Positions 26,947 through 36,482 of a DNA stretch of 64,000 nucleotides are shown here, piece by piece. How positions within the stretch are numbered: position 1 is the first letter of the stretch; every line of letters begins with the position of its first letter. Under the pieces are notes generated by a model. The model ran no database searches and was not told the origin of the DNA. It saw only the letters and a program-made list of their open reading frames with translations. A program made the position numbers and the translations under genes. Source of the DNA: Paracoccaceae bacterium (lineage in GTDB: Bacteria > Pseudomonadota > Alphaproteobacteria > Rhodobacterales > Rhodobacteraceae). The stretch covers positions 1 through 64,000 of the forward strand of contig QWDA01000007.1 of the NCBI GenBank assembly GCA_003605175.1, given 5' to 3'.

Positions 26947-27852
26947 ATGAGCCTCTTCCTGACCATTCTCCCCATCGCCATCGCCATCGCGATGGGCTGG
27001 GCCGCCCGCGCCACCGGCCTCGTCCGCGACCAGGACTGGCCGGGGATCGAGGCGCTGAGCTTCCGCGTGCTGATCCCGGTGATCCTGATCCACGCCATCG
27101 CCGGGGCCGACCTCTCGCTCAGCCGCGTCAGTGGCTTTGGCGCGGCGCTCCTGCTCACCGTGGCGGCGCTGGGCCTCGCGGCGCTGGCGCTGGGCCGGCT
27201 CCTGCCCGGCCTGTCATCCGCCACCGCCTCGACGCTGTTCCAGACCGCGACCCGGTTCCACGGCTTCATCGCGCTCGCCGCCGCCGACCTGCTCCTCGGC
27301 CTGGAGGGGCTCGAGCTCCTCGCGGTCGCCATGGCGCTCCTGGTCCCGGTGATCAACGTCGCCAACATCGCCGCCCTGGCGGTGCTGCTTTCCGGCGCGG
27401 CAACGCCGGGCAGGGTCGTCCGCGCCGTCGCGAGCAATCCGCTGGTGATCGGCTGCGCGCTCGGCCTCGCCGCCAATGCCGCGGGCGGCCTGCCGCCCGG
27501 GTTCGGCGACGCCATTGACATCGTCGGCCGCGCCGCGCTCGGCGTGGGTCTCCTCGCCGTCGGCGCCGGCATCCGCCCCGCCCGGCTCCTGCACCTCTCC
27601 GCCCCGGTCGTCGCCGGCGCCGCCCTGCGGCCCGTGCTCGCCCCCGCCCTCTTCCTCGCGCTCGCGGCGCTCTTCGGCCTGCCGCCCGCCCAGACCCTCG
27701 CCGGCCTCCTCGTCTTCGCCGTCCCCGCCGCCGCCAACGGCTATATCGTCGCCAAGGCGATGGGTGGCGACGCCGATCTCTATGCCGACCTCATGGCCTG
27801 GCAGACGCTGCTTTCGATGGCCGCGATCCCCGCCTATGCCGCGCTGATCTGA
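26947..27852 (+). CDS. AEC family (auxin efflux carrier-like) transporter
   Basis: 301 residues, about nine to ten membrane helices. LSFRVLIPVILIHAIAGADLSLS and NPLVIGCALGLAANAAGG, with GVGLLAVGAGIRPARL and AVPAAANGYIVAKAMGGD near the end, match the AEC (PF03547) permease family. Substrate unknown (malate, malonate and auxin are known for relatives). ATG at 26947 is chosen, avoiding a 49-residue non-homologous extension. Downstream come G-rich tandem repeats rather than a gene. Confidence 0.88.
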   Translation: MSLFLTILPIAIAIAMGWAARATGLVRDQDWPGIEALSFRVLIPVILIHAIAGADLSLSRVSGFGAALLLTVAALGLAALALGRLLPGLSSATASTLFQTATRFHGFIALAAADLLLGLEGLELLAVAMALLVPVINVANIAALAVLLSGAATPGRVVRAVASNPLVIGCALGLAANAAGGLPPGFGDAIDIVGRAALGVGLLAVGAGIRPARLLHLSAPVVAGAALRPVLAPALFLALAALFGLPPAQTLAGLLVFAVPAAANGYIVAKAMGGDADLYADLMAWQTLLSMAAIPAYAALI

Positions 27853-27924
27853 CCGCGACCCCTCTCCCCCATCCCCTCTCCCGCCGGGAGAGGGGAGGCG
27901 CTGGCGGTGACGGTACCGCCTCCC

Positions 27925-27990
27925 CCTCCCGGCGGGAGGGGGATCGAGGGGGAGGGTAGCACGGCGAGGGGGAGGGTAGCACAGCGAGGG
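27925..27990 (+). repeat. G-rich inverted and tandem repeats
   Basis: CTCCCGGCGGGAG is followed by two and a half copies of a 20-base unit, GAGGGGGAGGGTAGCACRGC (27945-27984). The unit's right neighbour is the complement of a C-rich stretch at about 21948-21981. Lies in the 239-base gap 27853-28091; no gene there. Confidence 0.7.
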
Positions 27991-28091
27991 AGTGGGCGGC
28001 GCCCGGCCCAGGTCCCGGAATTGCGTTCGACACGCCCCTGTCCCGCCCCTACCTTCACCCAAGACATCGGCAATCGGAGGGAAGGAAGAAC

Positions 28092-28787
28092 ATGCAAATC
28101 ATCTGGCTCGGCCATTCCGGCTTCCGGATCGAAATCGAGGACCAGGTGCTCCTGGTCGACCCGTGGCTCGCCGGGAACCCGATGTTCCCCGAAGACCGCC
28201 GCGCGGAGGCGCTTCGGGGCGCCACCCATATCCTCCTGACCCACGGCCATGGCGACCACGCCGCGAACGCCGTGGCGATCGCCCGCGAAACCGGCGCGCC
28301 CATCGCCTGCATCCACGAACTGTCCGACCTCCTCGGCGCCGAAGAGGGCATCGAGGCCATCGGCTTCGGCAAGGGCGGCACCATCGCCCTGGGCGGCGCC
28401 TCGGTCTCCATGGTCAATGCCTGCCACTCCTCCTCGATCGACTACACGGGCCAAGGGCTCGGCGTCGCGGGCTCCGAAGCCGGGTTCATGATCGCGGGCG
28501 AAGGCCACACGATCTACGTCTCGGGCGACACCGCGATCATGGCCGACATGGGCTGGATGGGCGAATACTACGCCCCCGATATCGGCATCCTCTGCGCCGG
28601 CGGACATTACACGATGGACATGAAGGGCGCCGCCTGGGCCGCGAAGAAATTCTTCGATTTCAAGACCGTGATTCCCTGCCACTACAGGACCTTCCCGATC
28701 CTCGCGCAGGACGCCGAAGCGCTGAAGGCCGGCCTCCCGGGCATCGCGGTGATCGAACCCGAGGTGCTGAAACCCATCGTGCTCTGA
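28092..28787 (+). CDS. UPF0173 metal-dependent hydrolase
   Basis: 231 residues, metallo-beta-lactamase fold. Begins MQIIWLGHSGFRIE; HGHGDHAANA gives the HxHxDH metal motif and YVSGDTAIMADM the second-site Asp, and FKTVIPCHYRTFP the last His, all typical of the UPF0173 (YtkL-like) group. The substrate is unknown. RBS AAGGAAGAAC precedes the ATG. TGATG overlap with the acetyltransferase downstream suggests an operon. Confidence 0.9.
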   Translation: MQIIWLGHSGFRIEIEDQVLLVDPWLAGNPMFPEDRRAEALRGATHILLTHGHGDHAANAVAIARETGAPIACIHELSDLLGAEEGIEAIGFGKGGTIALGGASVSMVNACHSSSIDYTGQGLGVAGSEAGFMIAGEGHTIYVSGDTAIMADMGWMGEYYAPDIGILCAGGHYTMDMKGAAWAAKKFFDFKTVIPCHYRTFPILAQDAEALKAGLPGIAVIEPEVLKPIVL

Positions 28788-29335
28788 TGCCCAGCGAGCG
28801 CGAGAAGATGCTCCGGGGCGCGCTCTACCGCCCCGGCGACCCCGAACTCGCCGCCCTGCGCCGCGCCGCGCAGGAGCGGATGCGCGCCTACAACGCCACC
28901 ATCGTCGGCGACGACCGGACGGCACTCCTCGCCGCGCTTTTCGGCAGCGTCGGTACGGGCGCGGCGATCCGCGCCCCGGTCCATGTGGATTACGGCATCC
29001 ACATCCATTTCGGCCGCGACGTGTTCCTGAACTACGGCTGCACGCTGCTCGATGTCTGCGAGATCCGGATCGGCGACAAAACCCAGATCGGTCCCTTCAC
29101 CCAGATCCTCGCCGCCGACCATCCCCGCGACCCGGCCACCCGCGATGCCGGGCTCGAGAACGGCAAGCCCGTCACCATCGGTCGCAATGTCTGGATCGGC
29201 GGCGGCGCGCTGATCCTGCCCGGCGTGACCGTGGGCGACGACGCCATCGTCGGCGCCGGCGCGGTGGTGACGAAGGACGTGCCACCCGGCGCGACCGTGG
29301 TGGGCAACCCGGCACGGCAGATTGCAAGCCATTGA
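28787..29335 (+). CDS. sugar O-acetyltransferase (maltose/galactoside type)
   Basis: 182 residues. Left-handed beta-helix hexapeptide repeats from about residue 55 (FGRDVFLNYGCTLLD, IGDKTQIGPF, IGRNVWIGGGALILPGVTVGDDAIVGAGAVVTKDVPPG). The N-terminus MPSEREKMLRGALYRPGDPEL is typical of maltose/galactoside O-acetyltransferases (Mac/LacA/NodL). The ATG overlaps the hydrolase stop by one base. Transfers acetyl from CoA to a sugar hydroxyl; the acceptor is unknown. Confidence 0.93.
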   Translation: MPSEREKMLRGALYRPGDPELAALRRAAQERMRAYNATIVGDDRTALLAALFGSVGTGAAIRAPVHVDYGIHIHFGRDVFLNYGCTLLDVCEIRIGDKTQIGPFTQILAADHPRDPATRDAGLENGKPVTIGRNVWIGGGALILPGVTVGDDAIVGAGAVVTKDVPPGATVVGNPARQIASH

Positions 29336-29350
29336 GCTTGCTAATGCAAA

Positions 29351-29398
29351 ATGCAAGGCAATTTACTTGTCAAATGGAAATGCAGGCGATATTACTTG
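29351..29398 (+). promoter_or_regulatory. AT-rich leader with direct repeats before SatD-like gene
   Basis: ATGCAAGGCAATTTACTTG (29351-29369) and ATGCAGGCGATATTACTTG (29380-29398) match at 14 of 19 positions, 29 bases apart; GCAATTTACTTG and GCGATATTACTTG are the best-kept cores. The 67-base stretch 29336-29402 is far more AT-rich than its neighbours, so it may hold the promoter and paired operator sites. Confidence 0.45.
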
Positions 29399-29402
29399 CA
29401 TC

Positions 29403-30041
29403 ATGCGCCGCGACACTCAAATAGCCGTGCTTACCGGGGACCTGGTCGGTTCATCCGAGCTTGACGCGAGCACCATCAAGGACATCTTCCGTGCGCTCGG
29501 TCGCGCATCAGGAGAGCAGGCCAACTGGCAGGAGGGGGGAGCGACACTGACCCGGCACCGTGTGGCCCAGCACCGTGGTGACGGTTGGCAAAGATATCTC
29601 GTACAGCCCGAATATGCCCTTCGCGCGGCCCTGCTCTTCCGGGCGGCGGTCCGCTCGAAAGGACGGCATTTCGACACCAGAATCGCCATCGCAATAGGCG
29701 ACGCCGGAGAAGAGAACATCACGGATCCCAACAAAGCGACCGGCCCCGCCTTCGTCGCATCCGGTCGCGCGCTCGACGCCATGCGCGGCGACGTCCGGAT
29801 GGTTCATGCCTCTGGCGGAGCGCTGGGCGCCGCCACACGGCTGGCCGACCAGATTTGCCAAGGCTGGACGGCAGCGCAGGCAACCGCAGTGTTCCATGCG
29901 CTACATCCGGCAAGGTCTACGCGCGAGGAGATTGCCAAGCGTATCGGCAAATCCCGCCAGGCCGTCGACCAGGCCCTCGCCGCCGCCGGCTTCCGTGCCC
30001 TCGACGACGCGCTCGAGATGATCGAGGCGGCGGAGGCTTGA
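29403..30041 (+). CDS. SatD-like protein with C-terminal HTH
   Basis: 212 residues. The start [15 protein letters not shown], with [10 protein letters not shown] and RIAIAIGDA, resembles SatD family proteins (named in a Streptococcus acid-tolerance locus) and recalls a nucleotidyl-cyclase-like fold. C-terminal [25 protein letters not shown] (about 165-190) is a helix-turn-helix. The start ATG at 29403 was chosen over a TTG at 29322 lying in the preceding gene. Codon third positions are less GC-biased than around it, suggesting transfer. The next gene is DUF3307, a recurrent partner as far as I recall. Confidence 0.78.
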   Translation: MRRDTQIAVLTGDLVGSSELDASTIKDIFRALGRASGEQANWQEGGATLTRHRVAQHRGDGWQRYLVQPEYALRAALLFRAAVRSKGRHFDTRIAIAIGDAGEENITDPNKATGPAFVASGRALDAMRGDVRMVHASGGALGAATRLADQICQGWTAAQATAVFHALHPARSTREEIAKRIGKSRQAVDQALAAAGFRALDDALEMIEAAEA

Positions 30042-30114
30042 TCGCGCGCCCGCGCCCGGCCACAACCGTCAGACGCCGCCCCGTCCCGGCGCGGCCCCCA
30101 GAGGTTGCCGCCCC

Positions 30115-30879
30115 ATGACCCCTGTCCTCGCCACCGCCGCCGGCCTCGCGCTTGCCCATGCGATCGCCGATTTCCACCTCCAGCCCGACCGCTGGATCGC
30201 CACCAAGTCGCAACCGCTCACGCTCCTGAAACACGCCGCCGTGGTGCTCGCCCTCAGCCTCGCCCTCCTGGGCACGCTGCACTGGGCCGTCTTCGCGCTG
30301 GCGCTCGCGCATCTGGCCATCGACGCTGCCAAGGCGCATCTGGGCGGCGACGGCCCTGCGCCCTTCCTCCTCGACCAGGCCGCCCACGCCGCCACCATCG
30401 CCACCGTCGCGCTGGCCTTCCCCGCCCTTTGGGCCGCCGGGCTCTGGCCGGCGCTCCTCCCCGCCGAAATCGCCGAAGCCGCGCCCAGATTCTTCCTCGG
30501 CCTCGCCGGCTTCATCGCCACCACCCAGGCGGGCGGATACGCCGTCGGCCTCCTGATGAAACCCTATCGCGGCCCCGGCATCGGCCTGCCCGACGGGCTG
30601 CCCGAGGCCGGCCGCACCATCGGCTGGCTCGAACGCGCGCTGATCTTCCTGATGGTGATGATGGGCCAACCCACCGCCATCGGCTTCCTGATCGCGGCGA
30701 AGTCGATCCTGCGCTTCGACGTGGCCAGCAAGGGCCGCGACGGCGACGCCGCCGAGCGCGCGCGCAGCCAGGGGGCCGGCGAATACGTCATCATCGGCAC
30801 CCTCGCCTCCTTCGGCTGGGCGCTCGCCGCCTCCTACGCGACGCTCCGCCTCCTTGAGATCGCCGCGGCGACCCCCTAG
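30115..30879 (+). CDS. DUF3307 membrane protein
   Basis: 254 residues, about six membrane helices. [19 protein letters not shown] near 13-33 is the DUF3307 signature (a HxxxDF-LQ motif); [15 protein letters not shown] near 62-75 is the second conserved helix (HxxID). The C-terminal half ([30 protein letters not shown]) is also family-typical. 73 bases after the SatD-like gene; the pair may act together at the membrane, but this is inference. Confidence 0.85.
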   Translation: MTPVLATAAGLALAHAIADFHLQPDRWIATKSQPLTLLKHAAVVLALSLALLGTLHWAVFALALAHLAIDAAKAHLGGDGPAPFLLDQAAHAATIATVALAFPALWAAGLWPALLPAEIAEAAPRFFLGLAGFIATTQAGGYAVGLLMKPYRGPGIGLPDGLPEAGRTIGWLERALIFLMVMMGQPTAIGFLIAAKSILRFDVASKGRDGDAAERARSQGAGEYVIIGTLASFGWALAASYATLRLLEIAAATP

Positions 30880-30906
30880 ATTGAGCCTGTAACAGGAGTT
30901 CGCCCG

Positions 30907-31284
30907 ATGTTCGGCATTCCCGGCAAGCAGGCCGTGACCATGACCCCCCGCGCCGCGACGCAGATCGCGAAGCTGATGGCCCGCGACGGCCACCAGGGCC
31001 TCCGGATCGGGGTCAAGAAGGGCGGCTGCGCGGGCATGGAATACACCATGGACTACGCCGCCGAGATCGACCCGATGGACGAGATCGTGGAACAGGACGG
31101 CGCCCGCGTGATGATCGCGCCGATGGCGCAGATGTTCCTGTTCGGCACCGAGATCGACTACGAGGTCTCGCTCCTGGAATCCGGGTTCAAGTTCCGCAAC
31201 CCGAACGTGGCCGATGCCTGCGGCTGCGGCGAGTCGATCAAGTTCAAGGATATCGACGCGCTCTCCGCCCAGCGCGACGGCTGA
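30907..31284 (+). CDS. IscA/SufA/HesB-type iron-sulfur carrier
   Basis: 125 residues. A-type carrier that transfers Fe-S clusters. The three conserved Cys are C41 (KKGGCAGM), C105 and C107 (ACGCG). [14 protein letters not shown] is the family N-terminal block. Which carrier (IscA, SufA or ErpA) cannot be decided from motifs. Precedes tpiA by 79 bases, same strand. Confidence 0.94.
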   Translation: MFGIPGKQAVTMTPRAATQIAKLMARDGHQGLRIGVKKGGCAGMEYTMDYAAEIDPMDEIVEQDGARVMIAPMAQMFLFGTEIDYEVSLLESGFKFRNPNVADACGCGESIKFKDIDALSAQRDG

Positions 31285-31363
31285 CCCGCGCGCCCGAAGC
31301 CGCCTTGACCTCGGGGGCGGCGCTTGCGAGAGAAATCCCGACCGGAACCGAGGGGTATGGCAG

Positions 31364-32119
31364 ATGCGGCGCGGATTGGCGGCTGGGAACTGGAAGATGA
31401 ACGGGCTCGCCGCGAGCCTCGCCGAGATCGACGCGCTCACCGAAGCCTTCCCCGCGCCGGGCTGCGATATCCTGATCTGCCCGCCCGCGACGCTGATCGC
31501 GCAGATGAACTGGAAGAAGGGCCAGCACCCGCTCGCCCTCGGCGGCCAGGATTGCCACGCCGGCGCCTCGGGCGCCCATACCGGCGACATCGCCGCCGAG
31601 ATGCTCAAGGACGCCGGCGCGACATACGTCATCCTCGGCCATTCCGAGCGCCGCGCCGACCATGGCGAGACCGACGCCGCGGTGCGCGCCAAGACCGAGG
31701 CCGCCTGGCGCGCCGGGCTCACCGCCATCGTCTGCATCGGCGAGACCCTCGAGGAACGCGAAACCGGCCGGACCCTCGACGTGGTCGGCACCCAGCTCGC
31801 CGGCTCGATCCCGAACGGCGCCACGCCGGAGCGCCTCGTCGTCGCCTATGAACCGGTCTGGGCGATCGGCACCGGCAAGGTCCCGACGCTGGAACAGATC
31901 GGCGAGGTCCACGCCGCGATCCGCTCCGCCCTCAACGCCCGCTTCGGCGCGGCGGCGGGCGGCGGCGTGCGGATCCTCTACGGCGGCTCGGTGAAACCCT
32001 CCAACGCCGCCGAGATCTTCGCCGTCGCCGATGTGGACGGCGCGCTGGTGGGCGGCGCCTCGCTCAAGGCGACCGATTTCGGCGGCATCATCGCCGCACT
32101 CGAAGGGGCCCGTGGCTGA
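31364..32119 (+). CDS. tpiA: triosephosphate isomerase
   Basis: 251 residues. TIM-barrel enzyme converting DHAP to glyceraldehyde 3-phosphate. Catalytic Lys11 in AAGNWKMNG, His in ILGHSERR, and catalytic Glu in [13 protein letters not shown]; phosphate-binding YGGSVKPSN near the end. ATG at 31364 with GAGGGG 8 bases upstream. The longer frame upstream starts inside the IscA-like gene and is not real. The stop overlaps the next gene by 8 bases. Confidence 0.98.
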   Translation: MRRGLAAGNWKMNGLAASLAEIDALTEAFPAPGCDILICPPATLIAQMNWKKGQHPLALGGQDCHAGASGAHTGDIAAEMLKDAGATYVILGHSERRADHGETDAAVRAKTEAAWRAGLTAIVCIGETLEERETGRTLDVVGTQLAGSIPNGATPERLVVAYEPVWAIGTGKVPTLEQIGEVHAAIRSALNARFGAAAGGGVRILYGGSVKPSNAAEIFAVADVDGALVGGASLKATDFGGIIAALEGARG

Positions 32120-33800
32120 CATCGCCCTGCCCCGCCCGGCCCGCGCCGGCCGGGTCCCCGGCCTGTTCCGCGCCGGCGCGCTGATCGCGGCCTGCGCCTG
32201 CCTCCTGCCGATGGTCGCGGTGGTGGTGGGCGCGCTGATGGGCGGCACCGGCACGCTCTCGCATCTCGCCGCCACCGTGCTGCCGCGCTACACCGCATCC
32301 ACCCTCGCCCTCGTCGCGCTGGTGTCCACCGGCACCATCCTGATCGGCACCGGCGCCGCCTGGCTCGTGACCATGGCCCGCTTCCCCGGCGTGCGCGTCT
32401 TCGAGATCGCCCTCGCCCTGCCGCTCGCCTTCCCGGCCTATGTCCTCGCCTATGCCTATACCGACCTTCTCGACCATCCGGGCCTGGTCCAGTCCAGCTT
32501 GCGCGCCGTCACCGGCTGGGGCCCGCGCGACTACTGGTTCCCCGAGGTCCGCAGCCTCCCCGGTGCCGCCGCGATGCTGATCCTCGTGCTCTACCCCTAT
32601 GTCTACCTGCTCGCCCGCGCCGCCTTCCTGCAGCAATCGGCCACCGCCTATCTCGCCGCGCGCTCGCTCGGCCAGACGCCCTGGGGCGCCTTCCTGCGCG
32701 TCAGCCTGCCGATGGCGCGGCCGACCATCGCCGCCGGCGCGCTGCTGGCGATCATGGAGACCATCGCGGATTACGGCACGGTTTCCTATTTCGGCGTCCA
32801 GACCTACGCGACCGGGATCTACACCGCCTGGTTCGCCATGGCCGACCGCGCTGCGGCGGCGCAGCTCGCCACCGGCCTCCTCGCCTTCGCGCTCCTGATC
32901 GCCACGCTGGAGCGGATGAGCCGCGGCGCCGCCCGCCACCACGGCACGGGCTCGCGCTTCGAGACCCTGCCCCCCGCCGAGCTCCGCGGCATCCGCGCCC
33001 TCGGCGCGATCCTGCTCTGCGCGCTGCCGGTCCTGTTCGGCTTCGTCCTGCCGGTGGTGATCCTCGCCTCGATGGCCGCGGGCTCGGGGCAGGACCTGCT
33101 CTCGCCGCGCTATCTCGGCTTCATCTGCAACTCCGTCACCCTCGCCAGTGCCGCGGCGCTGCTCACCGTCGCCGCCGCCGTGCTGATCGGCTTCCACCAG
33201 CGGCTCTCCCCCGGGCGCCTCTCCTCCTGGACCGCCCATGTCGCCCGCATCGGCTATGCCGTGCCCGGCGGCGTGATCGCGGTCGGCCTCCTCGTGCCCT
33301 TCGCCGCCTTCGACAACGCGCTCGACGCCGCGATGCGCGCCTGGTTCGGGATCTCCACCGGGCTCCTCGTCACCGGCTCGATCTGGCTGCTCGTCACCGC
33401 CTATGTGGTGCGCTTCATCGCCGCCGCGCTCGGCGCCTATGATGGCGGGCTCGCGACGATCCACAGCAATGTCGACGCGGTGGCCCGCACCCTCGGCCAC
33501 GGGCCGGGCGCGATGCTGGCGCGGATCCACCTGCCGATCCTGAGACCCTCCGTGATGACCGCCGCGCTGATCGTCTTCGTCGACGTGATGAAGGAGCTCC
33601 CGGCGACCCTGATCATGCGGCCGTTCAATTTCGACACGCTCGCGGTGCAGGCCCACCGGCTCGCCGCCGACGAACGCCTGAACGGCGCCGCCGTGCCGTC
33701 CCTGGTGATCGCCGCCATGGGCCTCCTGCCGGTGATCCTGGTCTGCCGCAACCTGCGCGGCGGCGGCTCCGACGGCGACGGCTTCGCGCCGGAGACGTGA
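32112..33800 (+). CDS. iron(III)-type ABC transporter permease (double-length)
   Basis: 562 residues, about twelve helices in two similar halves, the layout of FbpB/AfuB ferric-ion permeases. EAA-like loops occur in both halves ([23 protein letters not shown] near 208; [23 protein letters not shown] near 462). GTG start at 32112 with AAGGGG, overlapping tpiA by 8 bases. No fbpA or fbpC neighbours, so its ATPase and binding protein must lie elsewhere; the iron specificity is by family resemblance. Confidence 0.88.
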   Translation: MADIALPRPARAGRVPGLFRAGALIAACACLLPMVAVVVGALMGGTGTLSHLAATVLPRYTASTLALVALVSTGTILIGTGAAWLVTMARFPGVRVFEIALALPLAFPAYVLAYAYTDLLDHPGLVQSSLRAVTGWGPRDYWFPEVRSLPGAAAMLILVLYPYVYLLARAAFLQQSATAYLAARSLGQTPWGAFLRVSLPMARPTIAAGALLAIMETIADYGTVSYFGVQTYATGIYTAWFAMADRAAAAQLATGLLAFALLIATLERMSRGAARHHGTGSRFETLPPAELRGIRALGAILLCALPVLFGFVLPVVILASMAAGSGQDLLSPRYLGFICNSVTLASAAALLTVAAAVLIGFHQRLSPGRLSSWTAHVARIGYAVPGGVIAVGLLVPFAAFDNALDAAMRAWFGISTGLLVTGSIWLLVTAYVVRFIAAALGAYDGGLATIHSNVDAVARTLGHGPGAMLARIHLPILRPSVMTAALIVFVDVMKELPATLIMRPFNFDTLAVQAHRLAADERLNGAAVPSLVIAAMGLLPVILVCRNLRGGGSDGDGFAPET

Positions 33801-33808
33801 GACGTCTT

Positions 33809-33907
33809 CCCCGCCCGGAACGAGGCCCGCACAATGCCCCCGCCCGCATAGCGGCGAAGCCGCCGGGCGAGCGCCTGCCCGTCCCCACGGGCAGGCGCTC
33901 GCCCGGC
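33809..33907. repeat. dispersed element; perfect 20-bp hairpin at 33862-33907
   Basis: CCCGCCCGGAACGAGGCCCG on the left, then an exact inverted repeat: a 20-base arm 33862-33881 beginning GCCGGGCGAGCGCC, a TCCCCA loop, and the exact complement 33888-33907. No mismatch in the stem. Lies 62 bases after the permease stop, so it may also stop transcription. Confidence 0.8.
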
Positions 33908-33969
33908 TCCGCGTTTCTCCACAGGTCCTTCCGACCTGCGGAATTCCCCGGACCGCAAACTCCGCCACG

Positions 33970-33997
33970 TTGACCCGCCCCCCCGCAATCGCTAGGA
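33970..33997 (+). promoter_or_regulatory. possible truB promoter
   Basis: TTGACC (33970-33975) and CTAGGA (33992-33997) with a 16-base spacer, 29 bases before the truB ATG; the layout fits alphaproteobacterial -35/-10 elements, though the -10 is GC-rich. Confidence 0.35.
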
Positions 33998-34026
33998 CCC
34001 GCGGCCTGAAGCATGCGGGGGAAACC

Positions 34027-34929
34027 ATGGGCAAGCGCAAGGGCCGCGACATCTCGGGCTGGATCGTCATAGACAAGCCGGCGGGGCCCACCTCGACCGC
34101 GGTGGTGAACAAGGTCCGCTGGGCCTTCGACGCGAAGAAGGCCGGCCATGCCGGCACGCTCGACCCGGCCGCGACCGGCGTCCTCGCCGTGGCCCTCGGC
34201 GAGGCGACGAAAACCGTGCCCTATGTCACCGACGCGCTGAAATGCTACGAGTTCACCGTGCGCTTCGGCGCCGCCACCAATACAGACGACGCCGAGGGCG
34301 AGGTGACGGCCACCTCCGACACAAGGCCCTCCGACGCCGAGATCCTCGCCGCGCTCCGGGCCTTCACCGGCGAGATCCTGCAGGTCCCGCCCGCCTTCTC
34401 GGCAGTCAAGATCGACGGCGAGCGGGCCTATGCCATGGCCCGCGCCGGCGAAGAGGTGGAGCTTGCCGCGCGGCCGCTCTGGGTCGAGGAACTCGCCCTC
34501 GTCGCCCGCCCCGATCCCGACAGCGCTGTGCTGTCGATGACCTGCGGCAAGGGCGGCTATGTCCGCGCCATCGCCCGCGATCTCGGCCAGAAACTCGGCT
34601 GCCTCGGCCATGTGGAGACCCTGCGCCGCACATGGTCCGGCCCGTTCGACGCCGCCGAGGGCGTGAGCCTCGCGAAGATCGAGGAACTCGCCCGCACCGA
34701 GGCGCTCGACGCCCTGCTGCTGCCGCTCGAAACCGGCCTCGCCGACCTCCCCGAGGCGCGCTGCACCCAGATCGCCGCCGAGCGCCTGCGCCACGGCAAC
34801 CCGGCCGAGGTCATCGCCACCGAGGCCGAATTCGGCGACGAGGCCTGGGCCTCGCACCAGGGCCGCGCCGTCGCCATCGGCACCTACCGCGCGGGCATGC
34901 TGCACCCGACCCGCGTGATCAACGGGTGA
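34027..34929 (+). CDS. truB: tRNA pseudouridine-55 synthase
   Basis: 300 residues. Makes pseudouridine 55 in the T-loop of tRNA. Catalytic Asp46 in [14 protein letters not shown], plus [12 protein letters not shown] (15-26), [15 protein letters not shown] and [17 protein letters not shown]. The C-terminus has a short PUA-like segment. ATG at 34027 has GGGGGAAACC upstream. GTGA overlap with the next gene. Confidence 0.97.
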   Translation: MGKRKGRDISGWIVIDKPAGPTSTAVVNKVRWAFDAKKAGHAGTLDPAATGVLAVALGEATKTVPYVTDALKCYEFTVRFGAATNTDDAEGEVTATSDTRPSDAEILAALRAFTGEILQVPPAFSAVKIDGERAYAMARAGEEVELAARPLWVEELALVARPDPDSAVLSMTCGKGGYVRAIARDLGQKLGCLGHVETLRRTWSGPFDAAEGVSLAKIEELARTEALDALLLPLETGLADLPEARCTQIAAERLRHGNPAEVIATEAEFGDEAWASHQGRAVAIGTYRAGMLHPTRVING

Positions 34930-35441
34930 TCCTGCGCCGGCACGACGAAGGCGGCACCGCCAGCGCGGCGCTGTTCTCCCCCTGCGGCGCCTACCGCTAC
35001 CGGCTCAGCCGCACCTGGGACCCCGCCGGCCCCACCACGCTGTTCGTCATGCTGAACCCCTCCACCGCCGACGAGACGCGGAACGACCCCACCGTCGGCC
35101 GCTGCGAAACCCGCGCCCGCCGCGCCGGCCATGGCGGCTTCACCGTCTGCAACCTCTTCGCCTACCGCGCCACGCGCCCCGCCGACCTCTTCCGCGCCGA
35201 AGACCCCACCGGCCCGGCGAACGACGCGATCCTCGCCGAGGAAGCCCGGAAAGCCGATCTCACCCTCTGCGCCTGGGGCATCCACGGCGCCCGTCGTGGC
35301 CGCGGCACGGCCGTCACCCGCCTCCTCGCCGCCACCGGCGCCAGGCTCTTTCACCTCGGCCTCACCCGCGACGGCCACCCGCGCCACCCGCTCTACCTCT
35401 CCTATTCCACCCTGCCCGAACCCTGGCAGCCGGAAGCCTGA
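34926..35441 (+). CDS. DUF1643 protein
   Basis: 171 residues. DUF1643 motifs: [36 protein letters not shown] and [18 protein letters not shown], then [19 protein letters not shown] start overlaps the truB stop (GTGA), so it is translationally coupled. The function of DUF1643 is unknown; the NPSTAD block suggests a catalytic pocket. Confidence 0.9.
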   Translation: MILRRHDEGGTASAALFSPCGAYRYRLSRTWDPAGPTTLFVMLNPSTADETRNDPTVGRCETRARRAGHGGFTVCNLFAYRATRPADLFRAEDPTGPANDAILAEEARKADLTLCAWGIHGARRGRGTAVTRLLAATGARLFHLGLTRDGHPRHPLYLSYSTLPEPWQPEA

Positions 35442-35482
35442 CGCGTCTGGCCCTCGGCCCGGATTGCCCTATTGTCACGCGA

Positions 35483-35893
35483 ATGATGACCCGCAAACCC
35501 GAAACCCCGCCCGAGTTGCCGCCCGCCGATCTCCCGACCGAGATCCGGGCGCTCCGGATGTCCGTCGACAAGCTGAACGGCCAGGCCTGGATGCGGGTGG
35601 AGAACTCGCTCCCCCGGCTCCTGTGGCGGCAGCTTCTCAAGGGGCTGGTGCTGGGGCTGGGCACGGTGATGGGGGCGTCGGTCCTGGTGTCGATCGTGGT
35701 GTATTTCCTGACCCGGATCGACTTCATCCCGATCATCGGGGAGTGGGGCAAGGAGATCGCCGATGTGATCGAGTCCGAGGTGAACGCCCGCCGCACGCCG
35801 AACGGCATCGGCGAGGCCAATGACGACGGCAGCATCGAACCGACACCCGGCCCCGCATCCCCGCCCGCGCCGGAGCCGGAGCCGGGCCGGTAG
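35483..35893 (+). CDS. DUF5665 membrane protein
   Basis: 136 residues. One helix at about 52-77 (LVLGLGTVMGASVLVSIVVYFL) with an IEIR-type cytoplasmic N-terminus and an acidic Pro-rich tail. The WMRVENSLPRLLWRQLLKGLVLGLGTVMG core matches DUF5665, common between truB and rpsO in Rhodobacterales as far as I recall. ATG at 35483; a second ATG follows directly. Function unknown. Confidence 0.8.
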   Translation: MMTRKPETPPELPPADLPTEIRALRMSVDKLNGQAWMRVENSLPRLLWRQLLKGLVLGLGTVMGASVLVSIVVYFLTRIDFIPIIGEWGKEIADVIESEVNARRTPNGIGEANDDGSIEPTPGPASPPAPEPEPGR

Positions 35894-36031
35894 AGCGGCG
35901 CCGAAAGGGGCTTCCCAAACCCTCCGCGATCCCCTATAGCGCGGCTTCCCGTGCTCCAGGGCACGGCTCCACGGGCCCGAGCTGGACGACATCCCGGCCG
36001 GCGCCATAACCCTCTGACCAAGGAGACCCCG

Positions 36032-36301
36032 ATGTCGATCACCGCCGAAGACAAGCAGCGGATCATGAAGGAATACGCCACCAAGGACGGCGATACCGGT
36101 TCGCCGGAAGTCCAGGTCGCAATCCTTTCCAGCCGCATCGCCACCCTGACCGAGCATTTCAAGACCCACGCGAAGGACAACCATTCGCGCCGCGGCCTCC
36201 TGAAGCTCGTCGCCCAGCGCCGGAAGCTCCTCGACTACGTCAAGGCGAAGGACGTGAGCCGCTACCAGTCGCTGATCGAACGGCTCGGCCTGCGCCGCTA
36301 G
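36032..36301 (+). CDS. rpsO: 30S ribosomal protein S15
   Basis: 89 residues, exact S15 length. [36 protein letters not shown] and the [22 protein letters not shown] block are unmistakable. CAAGGAGA is 6 bases before the ATG. A terminator follows, so pnp is separated from rpsO by the methyltransferase and a terminator, unlike E. coli rpsO-pnp. Confidence 0.99.
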   Translation: MSITAEDKQRIMKEYATKDGDTGSPEVQVAILSSRIATLTEHFKTHAKDNHSRRGLLKLVAQRRKLLDYVKAKDVSRYQSLIERLGLRR

Positions 36302-36325
36302 TCCGCCGCATCGAGGCGAAATCCG

Positions 36326-36357
36326 AAGGGGCTGCCCGCGCAGCCCCTTTTTCTTTG
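36326..36357 (+). terminator. rho-independent terminator after rpsO
   Basis: AAGGGGCTG / CAGCCCCTT 9-bp stem with CCCGCG loop, then TTTCTTT. 24 bases after the rpsO stop codon. Confidence 0.9.
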
Positions 36358-36482
36358 CGATCGGTAGCCGGGCAGGATCCCTCGCTCGTCCGGCGGCCTT
36401 TCGGGCCTCGCTCCCGGCGGGCAGCTTCGCCAGGGATGACTCGGCGCTTCCGGCCCCGGCGAAACTCTCCTAGACCCTCCCC

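Noticed and set aside
32088-34157. 689-codon minus-strand frame over the permease and repeat element
   Set aside because: Low-complexity GDG/GGA-rich translation antisense to a well-conserved permease; crosses the hairpin element.
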